This document shows, piece by piece, positions 43,397-52,123 of a stretch of DNA of 64,000 nucleotides; the first letter of the stretch is position 1, and each line of letters starts with the position of its first letter. The translations under genes and the position numbers were made by a program. Source of the DNA: 2-12-FULL-35-15 sp036386835 (GTDB taxonomy: Bacteria; Bacteroidota; Bacteroidia; 2-12-FULL-35-15); contig DASVUX010000032.1 in assembly GCA_036386835.1 (NCBI GenBank), forward strand, positions 53,392 through 117,391, read 5' to 3'. A model generated the notes under the pieces. It saw only the letters and a program-made list of their open reading frames with translations. It did no database searches and was not told the DNA's origin.

Positions 43397-46300
43397 TTAT
43401 TGTGCTATCTCTGTATCCCTTGCAAACTCATGCTCAGTAATAGGTACATCATCCTTGAAGTAATATACAGGGCCAAAGTTGGTTTCTTTACGGATATACA
43501 TGTGACCTTCCTTGTTTTTCACCACTATGCGCCTTGTTATTTTTGCATTGTTTTCCCTGGCCAGCTCTTCCGTAATACCTTCAGGGTATTTCTGGGCAAG
43601 CGCATTTACATACTCCGATTTAGTTGTTGTTGCGGCTGTAGTAGTGGTAGTAGTGGTCTTGGCTTTGGTCAACAGATCTATTTCTGCAATCTTATCCTTC
43701 GGATATTTTTCCGTTGCTTTGACCAGCAATGCATCCTGGTAAGCACTTCTTGACATTTTATAATCTTTGGAAGCAAATAATTTATCCCCCTTCGCAACCA
43801 GGTCAGTGTATTGTTTTTCCTTCTCTTTCGCACGGGACAATGCGTCCAGCGCTTTATTGATCTCCGAGATCTTATTTGCAGGGTAAGGCTCGTTCGGTTT
43901 AATGATCTGCGCTTCTTTATATGCTGCGATAGCTTCATTATATTTTTTGTCAGCGAAAAGCGCATCTGCTTTTTTTGCTGCCGCATCGTATTTGTCCTGG
44001 GAAGCACGGTTCTTTGCAAGGTCAGCAAGATATCCGTTCACCTTCAGAAGCTGGTCTTTCGGATATTGTTCTGCAGGCTTAAAGCCGGAAGCCTGGCTAT
44101 ATGCAGTTTTAGCCGCACTAAAATCCTTCGCAGCAAATGCAGCATCTGCATCAGCAATAGCGGTTTTGTATTTCTCTTCAAGTTCTTTCGCCCCGGCTTC
44201 TTTTGCAATAAGGGCATCAATCGAAGCCAGCTTATCTTTTGGATATTTTTCAACTGGCTTTATCTCAAGAGCTTCATTGTAGCCAACCCTTGCATCATCA
44301 TATTTTTTTGAAGCGAGGGCAGCATCAGCCTTCGATATGGCAGCATTGTATTTTTCATTTACCGCTTTATCGCCTGCATTTTTTGCAGCAAGATCAGCAA
44401 TGATCTTTTCTATCTCATTGATTTTATCCTTAGGATACTGCTCATCCGGCCTTAATCCCAGCGCTTCATTATAACCTGTTTTTGCTGCTTCGTATGTTTT
44501 CGCGGCCAGGGCTTTATCACCCTTTGCTATTGCAGCTTTATATTTTGCCTCGAGTGCGGCACGTTCCTTTTCCGATGCCGCATCGGCAGTAAGCTTGTCA
44601 ATTTCACTGAGCTTATCCTTAGGGTATTGCTCAGTCGATTTTAAAGCTAAGGCCTCATTATAAGCAGTTTTAGCGGCAGCGTAAGTTTTAGCGGCCATTG
44701 CCTTGTCACCTTTAGCGATTGCAGCGGCATATTTTGCTTCAAGGGCTTTCTGAGCAGCCTCTTTATCCTTTGCGGACGCGATAGCAGACAGTTCCTTTTC
44801 AACTTCAGCCAGTTTTTCCTTCGGGTACTGCTCTGATGGTTTCAGCGCCAAAGCAGCGGTGTATTGGGTTTTTGCCACAGGAAAATCTTTTCCTCCAAGT
44901 GCGGCATCGCCCTTTGAGATGGCTTCAGCATATTTTCTTTCAAGCTCCTTTGCCCCCATTTCCTTTGCAAGGATCGCGTTGATCTCTGCAAGCTTATCCT
45001 TCGGATATTTTTCCGCAGGCTTAAAACCCGAGGCTTCTGTGTAAGAAGATTTAGCCGCTTCATAATCCTTCTGTCCGAGAGCGCCATCAGCTTTAGCAAT
45101 AGCTGCATTATACTTTTCCGTAAGTTCTTTTTCCTTTGCAAGTCTTTCCTGTTCTGCCTTGTCTTTCGCAGCAAGATCGCCAAGCAGCTTTCCGATCTCA
45201 GTGAGCTTGGTTTTCGGATAGGCTTCTGCAGGCTTGAAACCCAAAGCTTCATTATATCCTGTTTTAGCTTCATCGTATGATTTCGCTTTTAAAGCGGCAT
45301 CAGCTTTTGCAACTGAAGCCCTGTACTTTTCATCCAGTTCTTTCGCCCCCATTTCTTTCGCAATAAGTGCATCTATCTCCGCTATCTTATCCTTTGGGTA
45401 CTGCTCTTCTGATTTTATCGCCAAAGCTTCGGAATAAGCTGCTTTCGCAGCAGGTAAAGTCTTTGCTTTTAAGGCAGCATCTCCTTTGGCAACAGCGGCT
45501 TTGTATTTATTTTCCAGCTCAGCAAGTTTCGCCAACCTGTCTTTCTCGGCAGCAGCTTCACCTAACGCTTTTTCCACTTCCGCTAGCTTATCTTTGGGAT
45601 ATTGTTCAGAAGGCTTAAGGGCAAGTGCATCCGTATACCCTGCTTTGGCAGAAGCAAAATCTTTTTTACCCAGTCCGGCATCGCCCTTTGCAATTGCCGC
45701 TTTATATTTTTCTTCAAGAGCTTTTGCTCCCATTTCTTTCGCAAGAATAGCATCGATCTCCTTTATTCTGTCTTTCGGATACTGCTCTGTCGCTTTTAAC
45801 GCAAGAGCTTCATTGTAGCCTGATTTAGAAGCCGGATAATCTTTGGATCCGAATGCCGCATCCGCTTTAGCGATAGCTGCTGTATATTTTTCCTCCAGCT
45901 CTTTTGCCTTTGCAAGCTTGTCCTTTTCCGCAGCTTCCTTTGCAGCAATGTCTGCAATCATTTTGTCGATCTCAGCCAGTTTGGTCTTCGGGTATGCTTC
46001 TGCAGATTTTAATGTAAGCGCTTCGTTGTACCCTGCTTTGGCTTCATCGAAAGATTTAGAAGAAAGCGCCTTATCACCTTTAGCTATTGCAGCATTGTAC
46101 TTCTCAGTCAGTTCTTTTTCTTTTGCCTGTCTTTCCTTTTCAGCTGCATCCTTAGAAGCTAGCTCGGCTAAAATTTTCTCAATGGATGCAAGCTTATCCT
46201 TTGGATACTGTTCATTGGGCTTAAATGAAAGCGCTTCGTTATAACCGCTTTTTGCAGCGTCATAGGTCTTTGCAGCAAGCGCTTTATCACCTTTGGCTAT

Positions 46301-48124
46301 TGCAGCATTGTATTTATCATTCAGCTCTTTTTCCTTTGCCAGGCGTTCTTTTTCAGCGGCATCTTTAGCTGCAAGGTCACCAAGGAGCTTGTCTATTTCG
46401 CTTAATTTGGATTTTGGATATTCCTCCGAAGCCTTCAATGAAAGTGCTTCATTATATCCTGCCTTTGCATTATTATAATCTTTTGCAGCCAGCGCTTTAT
46501 CACCTTTTGCAATTGCTGCGTTATATTTGTCATTCAATGCCTTTTCTTTGGCAAGCTTATCTTTTTCAGCTGCATCAGCCGCAGCGAGGTCAGCCATTAT
46601 TTTAGTGATCTCTGCTAGCTTATCTTTTGGATACTGTTCAGCCGGCTTCAATCCAAGTGCCTCGTTGTAGCCTGTTTTGGCAGCATCATAAGTTTTTGCA
46701 GCCAGAGCTTTATCAGCTTTCGCGACCGCAGCATTGTATTTATCATTTAATTCCTTTTCTTTTGCAAGCTTATCCTTTTCAGCTGCATCTTTAGCAGCCA
46801 GGTCAGCAAGAAGTTTATCGATCTCGGCAAGTTTGGTTTTAGGATAAGCTTCTGCGGATTTTAACGCAAGAGCTTCATTATACCCTGCTTTTGCACCGGG
46901 ATAATCTTTGGTAGCCAGTGCATTGTCGCCTTTGGCAATGGCTGCAGTATATTTCGCATTGAGCTCCTTTTCAGCTTTCTCTTTATTTGCAAGCTCAGCA
47001 ATAAGCTTATCAATTTCTGCGATCTTCTCTTTAGGATATTTTTCAGAAGGCTTCAATGCCAATGCCTCGTTATATCCATTTTTTGCCGCATCATAAGTCT
47101 TGGCAGCAAATGCCTTGTCAGACTTTGCAATAGCTGCATCGTATTTGGCATTAAGTTCTTTTTCCGCTCCGAGTTTTGCCAGGGCAGCATCTATCTCTGC
47201 AATTTTGGACTTCGGATAAACTTCAGCAGCCTTTAATTTAAGCGCGTCATTGTAACTGTTCTTTGCACCGGTAAAATCTTTAGCAGTTAACGCAGCGTCT
47301 CCCTTAGCCACAGCAGCTTTGTAATCTGCTTCAACTGCAGCGTTCTTCTGTGCATCTGCAATAAGTTTTTCTATTTCAACGATTTTTCCTTTGGGATATG
47401 CTTCCCCTACTTTAATACTCAGCGCTTCTTCGTATGCGGCCCTTGCCGTTGTGTAATCCTTTTTCCCGAATGCAGCGTCACCTTTCATGACCGCTGCTTC
47501 ATATTTGCTTGCTGCAGCACTTTCCAGTTCCTGTTTCTTCTTTCCTTCTTCTTCTGCCTTTTGATTTGCCTGTTTTTCAATTTCATTTAATTTGGCAAGC
47601 GCATCCAGTACGGACTGGGAGTAGGATTTATCATATTCTATCTCTTTGATCTTATCATCATAAAAGAATTTCGCCATCGGCTGGCTAAGAATGGAATTCA
47701 CCTGGGACACAACCCCGGGATCCTTGGGAAGCTCGAAAATACTGACTTCGATATCCTGTCCGCCAAATTCCTCCTTGGCACGCTCTTCAGGAATGCCTTT
47801 GGTATTAAAATAAAATTTCTTCGTAATATGACCAGGTTTTGTAATGGAAAGAGTGTACTCTGCATTAAAATCCATTTTTACATTGAAACGGCCGTTCGCT
47901 GCGGTGATGACCTGCTGCACCTGGGTAGACCCGCGATAAAGGCTCACGATTGCTCCTTCCAGCTTTTTCTTGTTCTTCTTTACGGTCCCGTTCACATCAT
48001 ACACATTCTGCGCAACAGCGGCAGAGGGAATGAACGCAAAAAACATAAACGTCAGCATACAACCTAACAGGAATTTAGCGGACTTCTGGTTCCCTGTATC
48101 TTTGCGGCAAAAAATCATACTCAT
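43397..48124 (-). CDS. Giant secreted 20-repeat helical protein with carboxypeptidase-like N-domain
   Basis: A 1575-aa exported protein. Its domains in order are: signal peptide (cleavage after AVAQ at 39), a carboxypeptidase-regulatory-like beta-sandwich (about 41-132, VYDVNGTVKKNKKKLEGAIV), a linker (133-207), 20 helical TPR-like repeats (208-1489), a threonine-rich spacer, and a conserved-looking C-terminal domain (about 1502-1575, ITRRIVVKNKEGHMYIRKE). Each repeat has the frame Y-x-A-A-x-A-K-x-D-x-A, then GYNEAL, then K-x-x-E-x-YPKDKLAEI, with a linker of two kinds. Composition is rich in Ala, Lys and Glu. Similar short-repeat versions exist in Bacteroidota; here the array is very long. 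It heads an operon with a beta-barrel and DUF4846. Confidence 0.88.
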   Translation of the reverse strand: MSMIFCRKDTGNQKSAKFLLGCMLTFMFFAFIPSAAVAQNVYDVNGTVKKNKKKLEGAIVSLYRGSTQVQQVITAANGRFNVKMDFNAEYTLSITKPGHITKKFYFNTKGIPEERAKEEFGGQDIEVSIFELPKDPGVVSQVNSILSQPMAKFFYDDKIKEIEYDKSYSQSVLDALAKLNEIEKQANQKAEEEGKKKQELESAAASKYEAAVMKGDAAFGKKDYTTARAAYEEALSIKVGEAYPKGKIVEIEKLIADAQKNAAVEADYKAAVAKGDAALTAKDFTGAKNSYNDALKLKAAEVYPKSKIAEIDAALAKLGAEKELNAKYDAAIAKSDKAFAAKTYDAAKNGYNEALALKPSEKYPKEKIAEIDKLIAELANKEKAEKELNAKYTAAIAKGDNALATKDYPGAKAGYNEALALKSAEAYPKTKLAEIDKLLADLAAKDAAEKDKLAKEKELNDKYNAAVAKADKALAAKTYDAAKTGYNEALGLKPAEQYPKDKLAEITKIMADLAAADAAEKDKLAKEKALNDKYNAAIAKGDKALAAKDYNNAKAGYNEALSLKASEEYPKSKLSEIDKLLGDLAAKDAAEKERLAKEKELNDKYNAAIAKGDKALAAKTYDAAKSGYNEALSFKPNEQYPKDKLASIEKILAELASKDAAEKERQAKEKELTEKYNAAIAKGDKALSSKSFDEAKAGYNEALTLKSAEAYPKTKLAEIDKMIADIAAKEAAEKDKLAKAKELEEKYTAAIAKADAAFGSKDYPASKSGYNEALALKATEQYPKDRIKEIDAILAKEMGAKALEEKYKAAIAKGDAGLGKKDFASAKAGYTDALALKPSEQYPKDKLAEVEKALGEAAAEKDRLAKLAELENKYKAAVAKGDAALKAKTLPAAKAAYSEALAIKSEEQYPKDKIAEIDALIAKEMGAKELDEKYRASVAKADAALKAKSYDEAKTGYNEALGFKPAEAYPKTKLTEIGKLLGDLAAKDKAEQERLAKEKELTEKYNAAIAKADGALGQKDYEAAKSSYTEASGFKPAEKYPKDKLAEINAILAKEMGAKELERKYAEAISKGDAALGGKDFPVAKTQYTAALALKPSEQYPKEKLAEVEKELSAIASAKDKEAAQKALEAKYAAAIAKGDKAMAAKTYAAAKTAYNEALALKSTEQYPKDKLSEIDKLTADAASEKERAALEAKYKAAIAKGDKALAAKTYEAAKTGYNEALGLRPDEQYPKDKINEIEKIIADLAAKNAGDKAVNEKYNAAISKADAALASKKYDDARVGYNEALEIKPVEKYPKDKLASIDALIAKEAGAKELEEKYKTAIADADAAFAAKDFSAAKTAYSQASGFKPAEQYPKDQLLKVNGYLADLAKNRASQDKYDAAAKKADALFADKKYNEAIAAYKEAQIIKPNEPYPANKISEINKALDALSRAKEKEKQYTDLVAKGDKLFASKDYKMSRSAYQDALLVKATEKYPKDKIAEIDLLTKAKTTTTTTTAATTTKSEYVNALAQKYPEGITEELARENNAKITRRIVVKNKEGHMYIRKETNFGPVYYFKDDVPITEHEFARDTEIAQ
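43658..47503 (-). repeat. Array of 20 coding repeats (180-216 bp each)
   Basis: Twenty consecutive units, counted by the YP-x-x-K/R motif, fill residues 208-1489 of the giant protein. Two linker types occur. A long one (KDAAEKDKLAKEKELNDK-like; unit length about 71 aa) is in units 4-8 and 12. A short one (AKEMGAKELEEK-like; about 60 aa) is in units 9, 11, 13 and 17. The pattern suggests block duplication of the DNA. The high identity makes this a hard region to assemble, so the copy number should be treated as a minimum or estimate. Confidence 0.88.
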
Positions 48125-48254
48125 TACTTGATTATCAATTACTTATTTGTTGTTTCACGCTGTGTACAACAAATATCGTAAAAAAATCACACATTCCGGT
48201 AGTTGTTGACAAATCTTTGCCCTATAAGCCTAGTGATTTCGGCAGGCTGGGCCG

Positions 48255-48285
48255 TTTGTTATCTGCATTATTTTGAATACTTTTG
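48255..48285 (+). promoter_or_regulatory. Complete Bacteroidota promoter
   Basis: TTTG at 48255-48258, a 19-bp spacer and TACTTTTG at 48278-48285 match the -33/-7 consensus well. The ATG at 48304 lies 18 bp further. This is among the clearest promoters in the window. Confidence 0.75.
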
Positions 48286-48303
48286 ATCCTTACACAAATC
48301 ACA

Positions 48304-49437
48304 ATGCACCTGAGCTTTTGGGAATACGACACTTTTTTCAGGGATACCGATGTTGTTATCATCGGGAGCGGGATTGTCGGCCTGAATGCAGCCCTTGCCC
48401 TGAAAAAAAAGAATAAAAAGCTGAAAATAATTGTCCTTGAAGGCGGCATGCTGCCCTCGGGTGCGAGTTCAAAAAACGCTGGGTTTGCATGTTTCGGAAG
48501 CGCAAGTGAGTTGCTGGATGACCTCCTCAAATATCCTGAGGACGAAGTTCTTAACACTGTCGAAAAAAGATGGAAAGGGTTGGAAAGATTACGAAAAAAT
48601 CTTGGTGATAAGGCTATTGATTTTCATAATTGGGGTGGGTATGAGATCTTCGATTCCGGTCCCGGGTACCAACGTTGTGAAGCCAGGCTGCCCTATCTCA
48701 ATTCTTCAATTTCTGGAATTATCGGGAAAAAGAAGATTTATAGTAACGCAGATAAAAAGATCAGAGATTTTGGCTTTAAGAAAGTTAAACACATGATCCT
48801 GAATAATTCAGAAGGGCAGATCGATACCGGAAAAATGATCAGTGCATTGATTGCAAAAGTAAGGAATGAGGGTGTTGAGATCATTAACGGGTTCCGTGTA
48901 ATCGAGATCCAGGATGATGGCAGGAATGTTCATATCACTTCTGCAAATGGCCTGAAGCTGAAATGCAGGAAAGCCATTGTTGCCACGAATGGTTTTGCAA
49001 GGCAATTACTCCCGGGTGAACCGGTTGTTCCTGCCAGGGCACAGGTCCTGATCACTTCTCCGTTAGCAGGACTGAAGTTAAAAGGGACATTTCATTTTGA
49101 TGGAGGTTATTATTATTTCAGGAACATTGGCAACAGGGTGCTTCTTGGCGGTGGCCGCAACCTGGATTTTAAAACAGAGGAAACCCTGGAATTCGGGTTG
49201 ACAACACTGGTTCAGAACAGGCTTGAGGATTTGCTCAGGAAAGTAATTATACCCGGACAAAAATTCGAGGTGGAGATGCGCTGGAGCGGAATAATGGGTA
49301 TAGGGCCGGCTAAAAAAAGCATTGTTAAGAAACTAAGCTCAAATATTTATTGTGCAGTAAGAATGGGCGGAATGGGGGTTGCCATCGGGAGCCTCGTTGG
49401 TGAGGATGTGGCGGAACTTTTATCGCTTGACCTTTAA
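48304..49437 (+). CDS. FAD-dependent oxidoreductase (DAO family)
   Basis: A 377-aa flavoprotein with the FAD-binding Rossmann motif VIIGSGIVGLNAALAL (near residue 17) and an ASSKNAGFACFG segment typical of D-amino-acid-oxidase-like enzymes such as glycine or sarcosine oxidase. A C-terminal RMGGMGVAIGSLVGEDVAEL contacts the flavin. It probably oxidises an amine or amino acid, substrate unknown. Start ATG 48304 is favoured by the promoter; an upstream TTG at 48283 falls in the -7 box. The 3' end overlaps the convergent Dph6-like gene by 4 bp. Confidence 0.88.
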   Translation: MHLSFWEYDTFFRDTDVVIIGSGIVGLNAALALKKKNKKLKIIVLEGGMLPSGASSKNAGFACFGSASELLDDLLKYPEDEVLNTVEKRWKGLERLRKNLGDKAIDFHNWGGYEIFDSGPGYQRCEARLPYLNSSISGIIGKKKIYSNADKKIRDFGFKKVKHMILNNSEGQIDTGKMISALIAKVRNEGVEIINGFRVIEIQDDGRNVHITSANGLKLKCRKAIVATNGFARQLLPGEPVVPARAQVLITSPLAGLKLKGTFHFDGGYYYFRNIGNRVLLGGGRNLDFKTEETLEFGLTTLVQNRLEDLLRKVIIPGQKFEVEMRWSGIMGIGPAKKSIVKKLSSNIYCAVRMGGMGVAIGSLVGEDVAELLSLDL

Positions 49438-50132
49438 GCCGGGAGCAGTTCACAGAACCAGAACCCTTTGGTGCCGTTGCCTTCAGCGAATTTAACCTCT
49501 AAGGGCCGGTAAACTTTTTCTCCTTTCAGGAAATTGACTTTCTTTTTGAAGATGGGGCCTGCATAACAAAATGTATGGTATTCGCCATTCTCGCCACAGG
49601 GATCTGTATCCGGGGGCAATGCCTCAATAAATTCCGGATTCAAATCCACACCAACATGCGCCTCGGAAAGAAAAGCATCATTAACGCAACAGGTCACCGT
49701 TTTGAAGCCTAACTTTAAGAATTCTCTTATAAGTTCTCCTGTATTTTCTTTCCATAAGGGAAAGCTGGCCTGCATCCCGATCTTTTGAAGATTGTTTTCG
49801 CGGTATTCCCGGAGATCTTCAAGGAAGATATCACCGAATATGACAAGTCTCACTCCCTTGTCTTTATATTCCATGAGCACCCTGCTCATATTTCGTTCAT
49901 ATTCATCGTTTCCGCCTTCTTTTACATACATCTTTACGAGCGGGAAGCCAATTGAAGCTGCCTGCATGTCAAGCAAATCTTCCCTGACACCATGCATGGA
50001 AATCCTTTTAAATTCTGAATTCAGGGTAGTAAGGAGGGCTACAACTTCTACCTGGTCTTCTTTTAAAACTCTGTAAAGCGCAAGGGCCGAATCCTTTCCT
50101 CCGCTCCAGCAAAAAATAGCTTTTGGTTTCAT
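49434..50132 (-). CDS. Dph6-like ATP-pyrophosphatase (diphthine-ammonia ligase family)
   Basis: A 232-aa adenine-nucleotide alpha hydrolase with the PP-loop WSGGKDSALALYR, then VVALLTTLN, the conserved GDIFLEDLREYRENN and the PCGENGEYHTFCYAGP segment. In eukaryotes and archaea the family amidates diphthine on EF-2; bacteria lack diphthamide, so the bacterial substrate is unknown. The ATG at 50132 starts MKPKAIFCWSGGKDS; the longer frame to 50201 would overlap the divergent rluF-like gene. Confidence 0.88.
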   Translation of the reverse strand: MKPKAIFCWSGGKDSALALYRVLKEDQVEVVALLTTLNSEFKRISMHGVREDLLDMQAASIGFPLVKMYVKEGGNDEYERNMSRVLMEYKDKGVRLVIFGDIFLEDLREYRENNLQKIGMQASFPLWKENTGELIREFLKLGFKTVTCCVNDAFLSEAHVGVDLNPEFIEALPPDTDPCGENGEYHTFCYAGPIFKKKVNFLKGEKVYRPLEVKFAEGNGTKGFWFCELLPA

Positions 50133-50180
50133 CCGCTGCAAATTAATAATAAATACCGCTGAGAACAATATCTTTACGCC

Positions 50181-50717
50181 ATGAACCAATTTGACACGCA
50201 CACTTACATTGCTTACAACAAACCAAAAGGGATCATCTGCACTACTGAAAAAGTGGATGGAAATATTATAGATGCTATAGGCAGCAACAAAGAACTGCTG
50301 CCGGTAGGGCGGCTGGATAAGGATTCGCAGGGACTTTTACTGCTTACAGACAACGCTGCCATTATAAACAGGATCATCCATCCTGATTTCAAACATGAGA
50401 AAGAATATATTGTCACACTAAACCTTCCTCTAAGAAATCAGTTTCTGAAACAAATGGCAGAAGGTGTAGACCTGGGGGATGCAAAAACCAAACCCTGCAC
50501 GATCTCAGCTGAACCCGGCACAAGAAGGGTATTCCGTATCACGCTTACCCAGGGCCTCAACCGTCAGATCAGGAGAATGTGTGCTGTTTTTAATTACCAG
50601 GTGATCAAGCTCGAGAGGGTGAGGATCATGCATATAAGGCTTCGTGATCTTAAAGAAGGGAGCTGGCGGTACCTGGATCACGAAGAACTCGAAAGATTAT
50701 TTGCCGAATGCCTTTAA
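50181..50717 (+). CDS. RluF-like pseudouridine synthase without S4 domain
   Basis: A 178-aa RsuA/RluB/E/F-family enzyme. It has AYNKPKGIICTTE, the catalytic-aspartate motif GRLDKDSQGLLLLT (Asp near residue 44) and RITLTQGLNRQIRRMCAVFN. The catalytic core is closest in wording to RluF, which makes pseudouridine in 23S rRNA, but the usual N-terminal S4 RNA-binding domain is missing, as in RluE. It is divergent from the Dph6-like gene (48 bp between) and ends at the hairpin 50722-50752. Confidence 0.88.
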   Translation: MNQFDTHTYIAYNKPKGIICTTEKVDGNIIDAIGSNKELLPVGRLDKDSQGLLLLTDNAAIINRIIHPDFKHEKEYIVTLNLPLRNQFLKQMAEGVDLGDAKTKPCTISAEPGTRRVFRITLTQGLNRQIRRMCAVFNYQVIKLERVRIMHIRLRDLKEGSWRYLDHEELERLFAECL

Positions 50718-50721
50718 AAAC

Positions 50722-50752
50722 AAAACCCTCCCGTATGTAACGGGAGGGTTTT
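50722..50752. terminator. Bidirectional terminator
   Basis: A perfect 13-bp stem (50722-50734 with 50740-50752, loop ATGTA) with A and T runs on its two sides lies 5 bp after the pseudouridine synthase stop and 18 bp from the stop of the convergent lipoprotein. Confidence 0.92.
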
Positions 50753-50769
50753 ATATTTGCCTGATTATA

Positions 50770-51582
50770 TTATTTCTTTATACTGAACTCGTAATAATCA
50801 TTGTTCCTTCCGGGCAGGTCAACTACAGAAGTGATCCTTATAACCGCATATTTATTGGTTGTAAGGCTTCCCAGCTTTGTTATGAAAATATCCCCGACTG
50901 TAATGTTTGATATGAATGCAAGCTGAACGCCTCCATTATAGGAGTTGACCATTGATACATCAGTAGCGTTGGCATAATCATAACCATTGTTCTCAATAAA
51001 GCTTCCACCGGCAGGTGAAGTCCACGTACCGGATAAGGTAGTATCACCGGCAAGGGTACCATCCTGGATATCACGTAAAGTAGAATCCTGTGTGGAGAAC
51101 TGGCTCAGCGTGGTTTCAAGGTTATATGCATCCGGGTTGGTTGACAAATACGGATACATCCGGTGACCAGTGGTTTCTGTCAGTGTGGCTGCAACAGGGT
51201 TAGCGATGATGACCCTTTTCAGCTGCTTGCCTACATTTCCGTTTTCATCTTCAGCCCTGAATTCGAAAATAACAGTCTTGCCGGCATGGATTGCAGGCAT
51301 GCGGTAATAATAGATGAATGAAGTTCCTTTGGTTGTGATTGACGTATCAAGAACAGTTACTGCAACCTGGTTATCGGGTTGCTGTATGACATAAAATTTC
51401 GAAAGCCGGACATCAGAGCTAACAGAAATGCCGAAGGTCCCGAGAGCGCCAGCGTTGCCATAAATGTAAAGAGGTGTTGGAGTTACACTAACATGAGGGA
51501 TGCTGTCTTTATCCTTCTTGCAGGATGAAGCAAGGATGACAGTAAGTGACAGGACGACCCCGATAAGTGATTTGATTTTCAT
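50770..51582 (-). CDS. Hypothetical lipoprotein
   Basis: A 270-aa protein with a lipoprotein signal (lipobox LASSC, followed by KKDKD). The mature part is beta-rich, with an N-terminal immunoglobulin-like stretch (about 30-130, FEFRAEDENGNVGKQLKR) and a C-terminal region with repeated SFIENNGYDYANATDVS-type motifs. No family was recognised. It is probably anchored to the outer membrane. It stands alone, with a terminator on each side. Confidence 0.75.
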   Translation of the reverse strand: MKIKSLIGVVLSLTVILASSCKKDKDSIPHVSVTPTPLYIYGNAGALGTFGISVSSDVRLSKFYVIQQPDNQVAVTVLDTSITTKGTSFIYYYRMPAIHAGKTVIFEFRAEDENGNVGKQLKRVIIANPVAATLTETTGHRMYPYLSTNPDAYNLETTLSQFSTQDSTLRDIQDGTLAGDTTLSGTWTSPAGGSFIENNGYDYANATDVSMVNSYNGGVQLAFISNITVGDIFITKLGSLTTNKYAVIRITSVVDLPGRNNDYYEFSIKK

Positions 51583-51621
51583 TGTGTTTTTATTTTTAGC
51601 AGTGTAATATTACAAAAAAAA

Positions 51622-51647
51622 GGCGTTCACTGAATCCAGTGAACGCC
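51622..51647 (-). terminator. Rho-independent terminator
   Basis: A perfect 11-bp stem (51622-51632 with 51637-51647). Read on the minus strand it is followed by about eight T, which fits the end of the lipoprotein gene 51670-52080. Confidence 0.9.
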
Positions 51648-51669
51648 AATCTTTTCAACAATTCAGGAC

Positions 51670-52080
51670 CTATTTGGATTTGATCTTAAATGCTTTAGCT
51701 CTGATAGTAAGAGTTACTTTTTTTCCCAGGAAAGAACGGTTAACAGTGCTTTCAGAAGAGATAGGCAAAACGAAATCAGCATCTGCTTTCTGACCCAATG
51801 CATCGTATAATGCGTTGTTGAATCCGCGATCAGCCATTCCAGTTATTGCAATACCTCCTGTAGAAGCAGTGTAATATCTGCGTCCACCGTAAGGAATTCC
51901 CAATACATAATATTGAGTAGATGTACCTGTAACTTCTCCAACGTATTCAAGATCCGCTGTAGTGAAGTTAACACGGGCATCTAAAGTTGCACCCATTGTT
52001 GTTCTGTTATGCATCGTACAAGAAGATGCAAAAAGCAGAATAGCAACAAATGTGCTGAATAATAAAAATATTTTTTTCAT
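51670..52080 (-). CDS. Hypothetical small lipoprotein
   Basis: A 136-aa protein with lipobox FASSC and a short mature domain of alternating strands (VNFTTADLEYVGEVTGTS, YYVLGIPYGGRRYY) and one helix (NNALYDALGQKADADFVLP). It resembles small Bacteroidota lipoproteins of the DUF6567/TRL-like type, but this assignment is tentative. It lies 43 bp downstream of the gene 52124-52966 and may be co-transcribed with it. It ends at a strong terminator. Confidence 0.75.
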   Translation of the reverse strand: MKKIFLLFSTFVAILLFASSCTMHNRTTMGATLDARVNFTTADLEYVGEVTGTSTQYYVLGIPYGGRRYYTASTGGIAITGMADRGFNNALYDALGQKADADFVLPISSESTVNRSFLGKKVTLTIRAKAFKIKSK

Positions 52081-52123
52081 ATGTCGTAGTGTTTTAAGAA
52101 TTGAACTTTAACTGACTCCTTAA

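Noticed and set aside
43400..47100. Many plus-strand ORFs (for example 45486-45818, 45843-46244) antisense to the repeat gene
   Set aside because: They repeat with the period of the array and arise from its biased Ala/Lys/Glu codons; none has a start signal or family match.
43658..47503. Regular repeats that might be a CRISPR array
   Set aside because: The units are about 180-216 bp, stay in frame in a single long protein and have no short repeat/unique spacer pattern.
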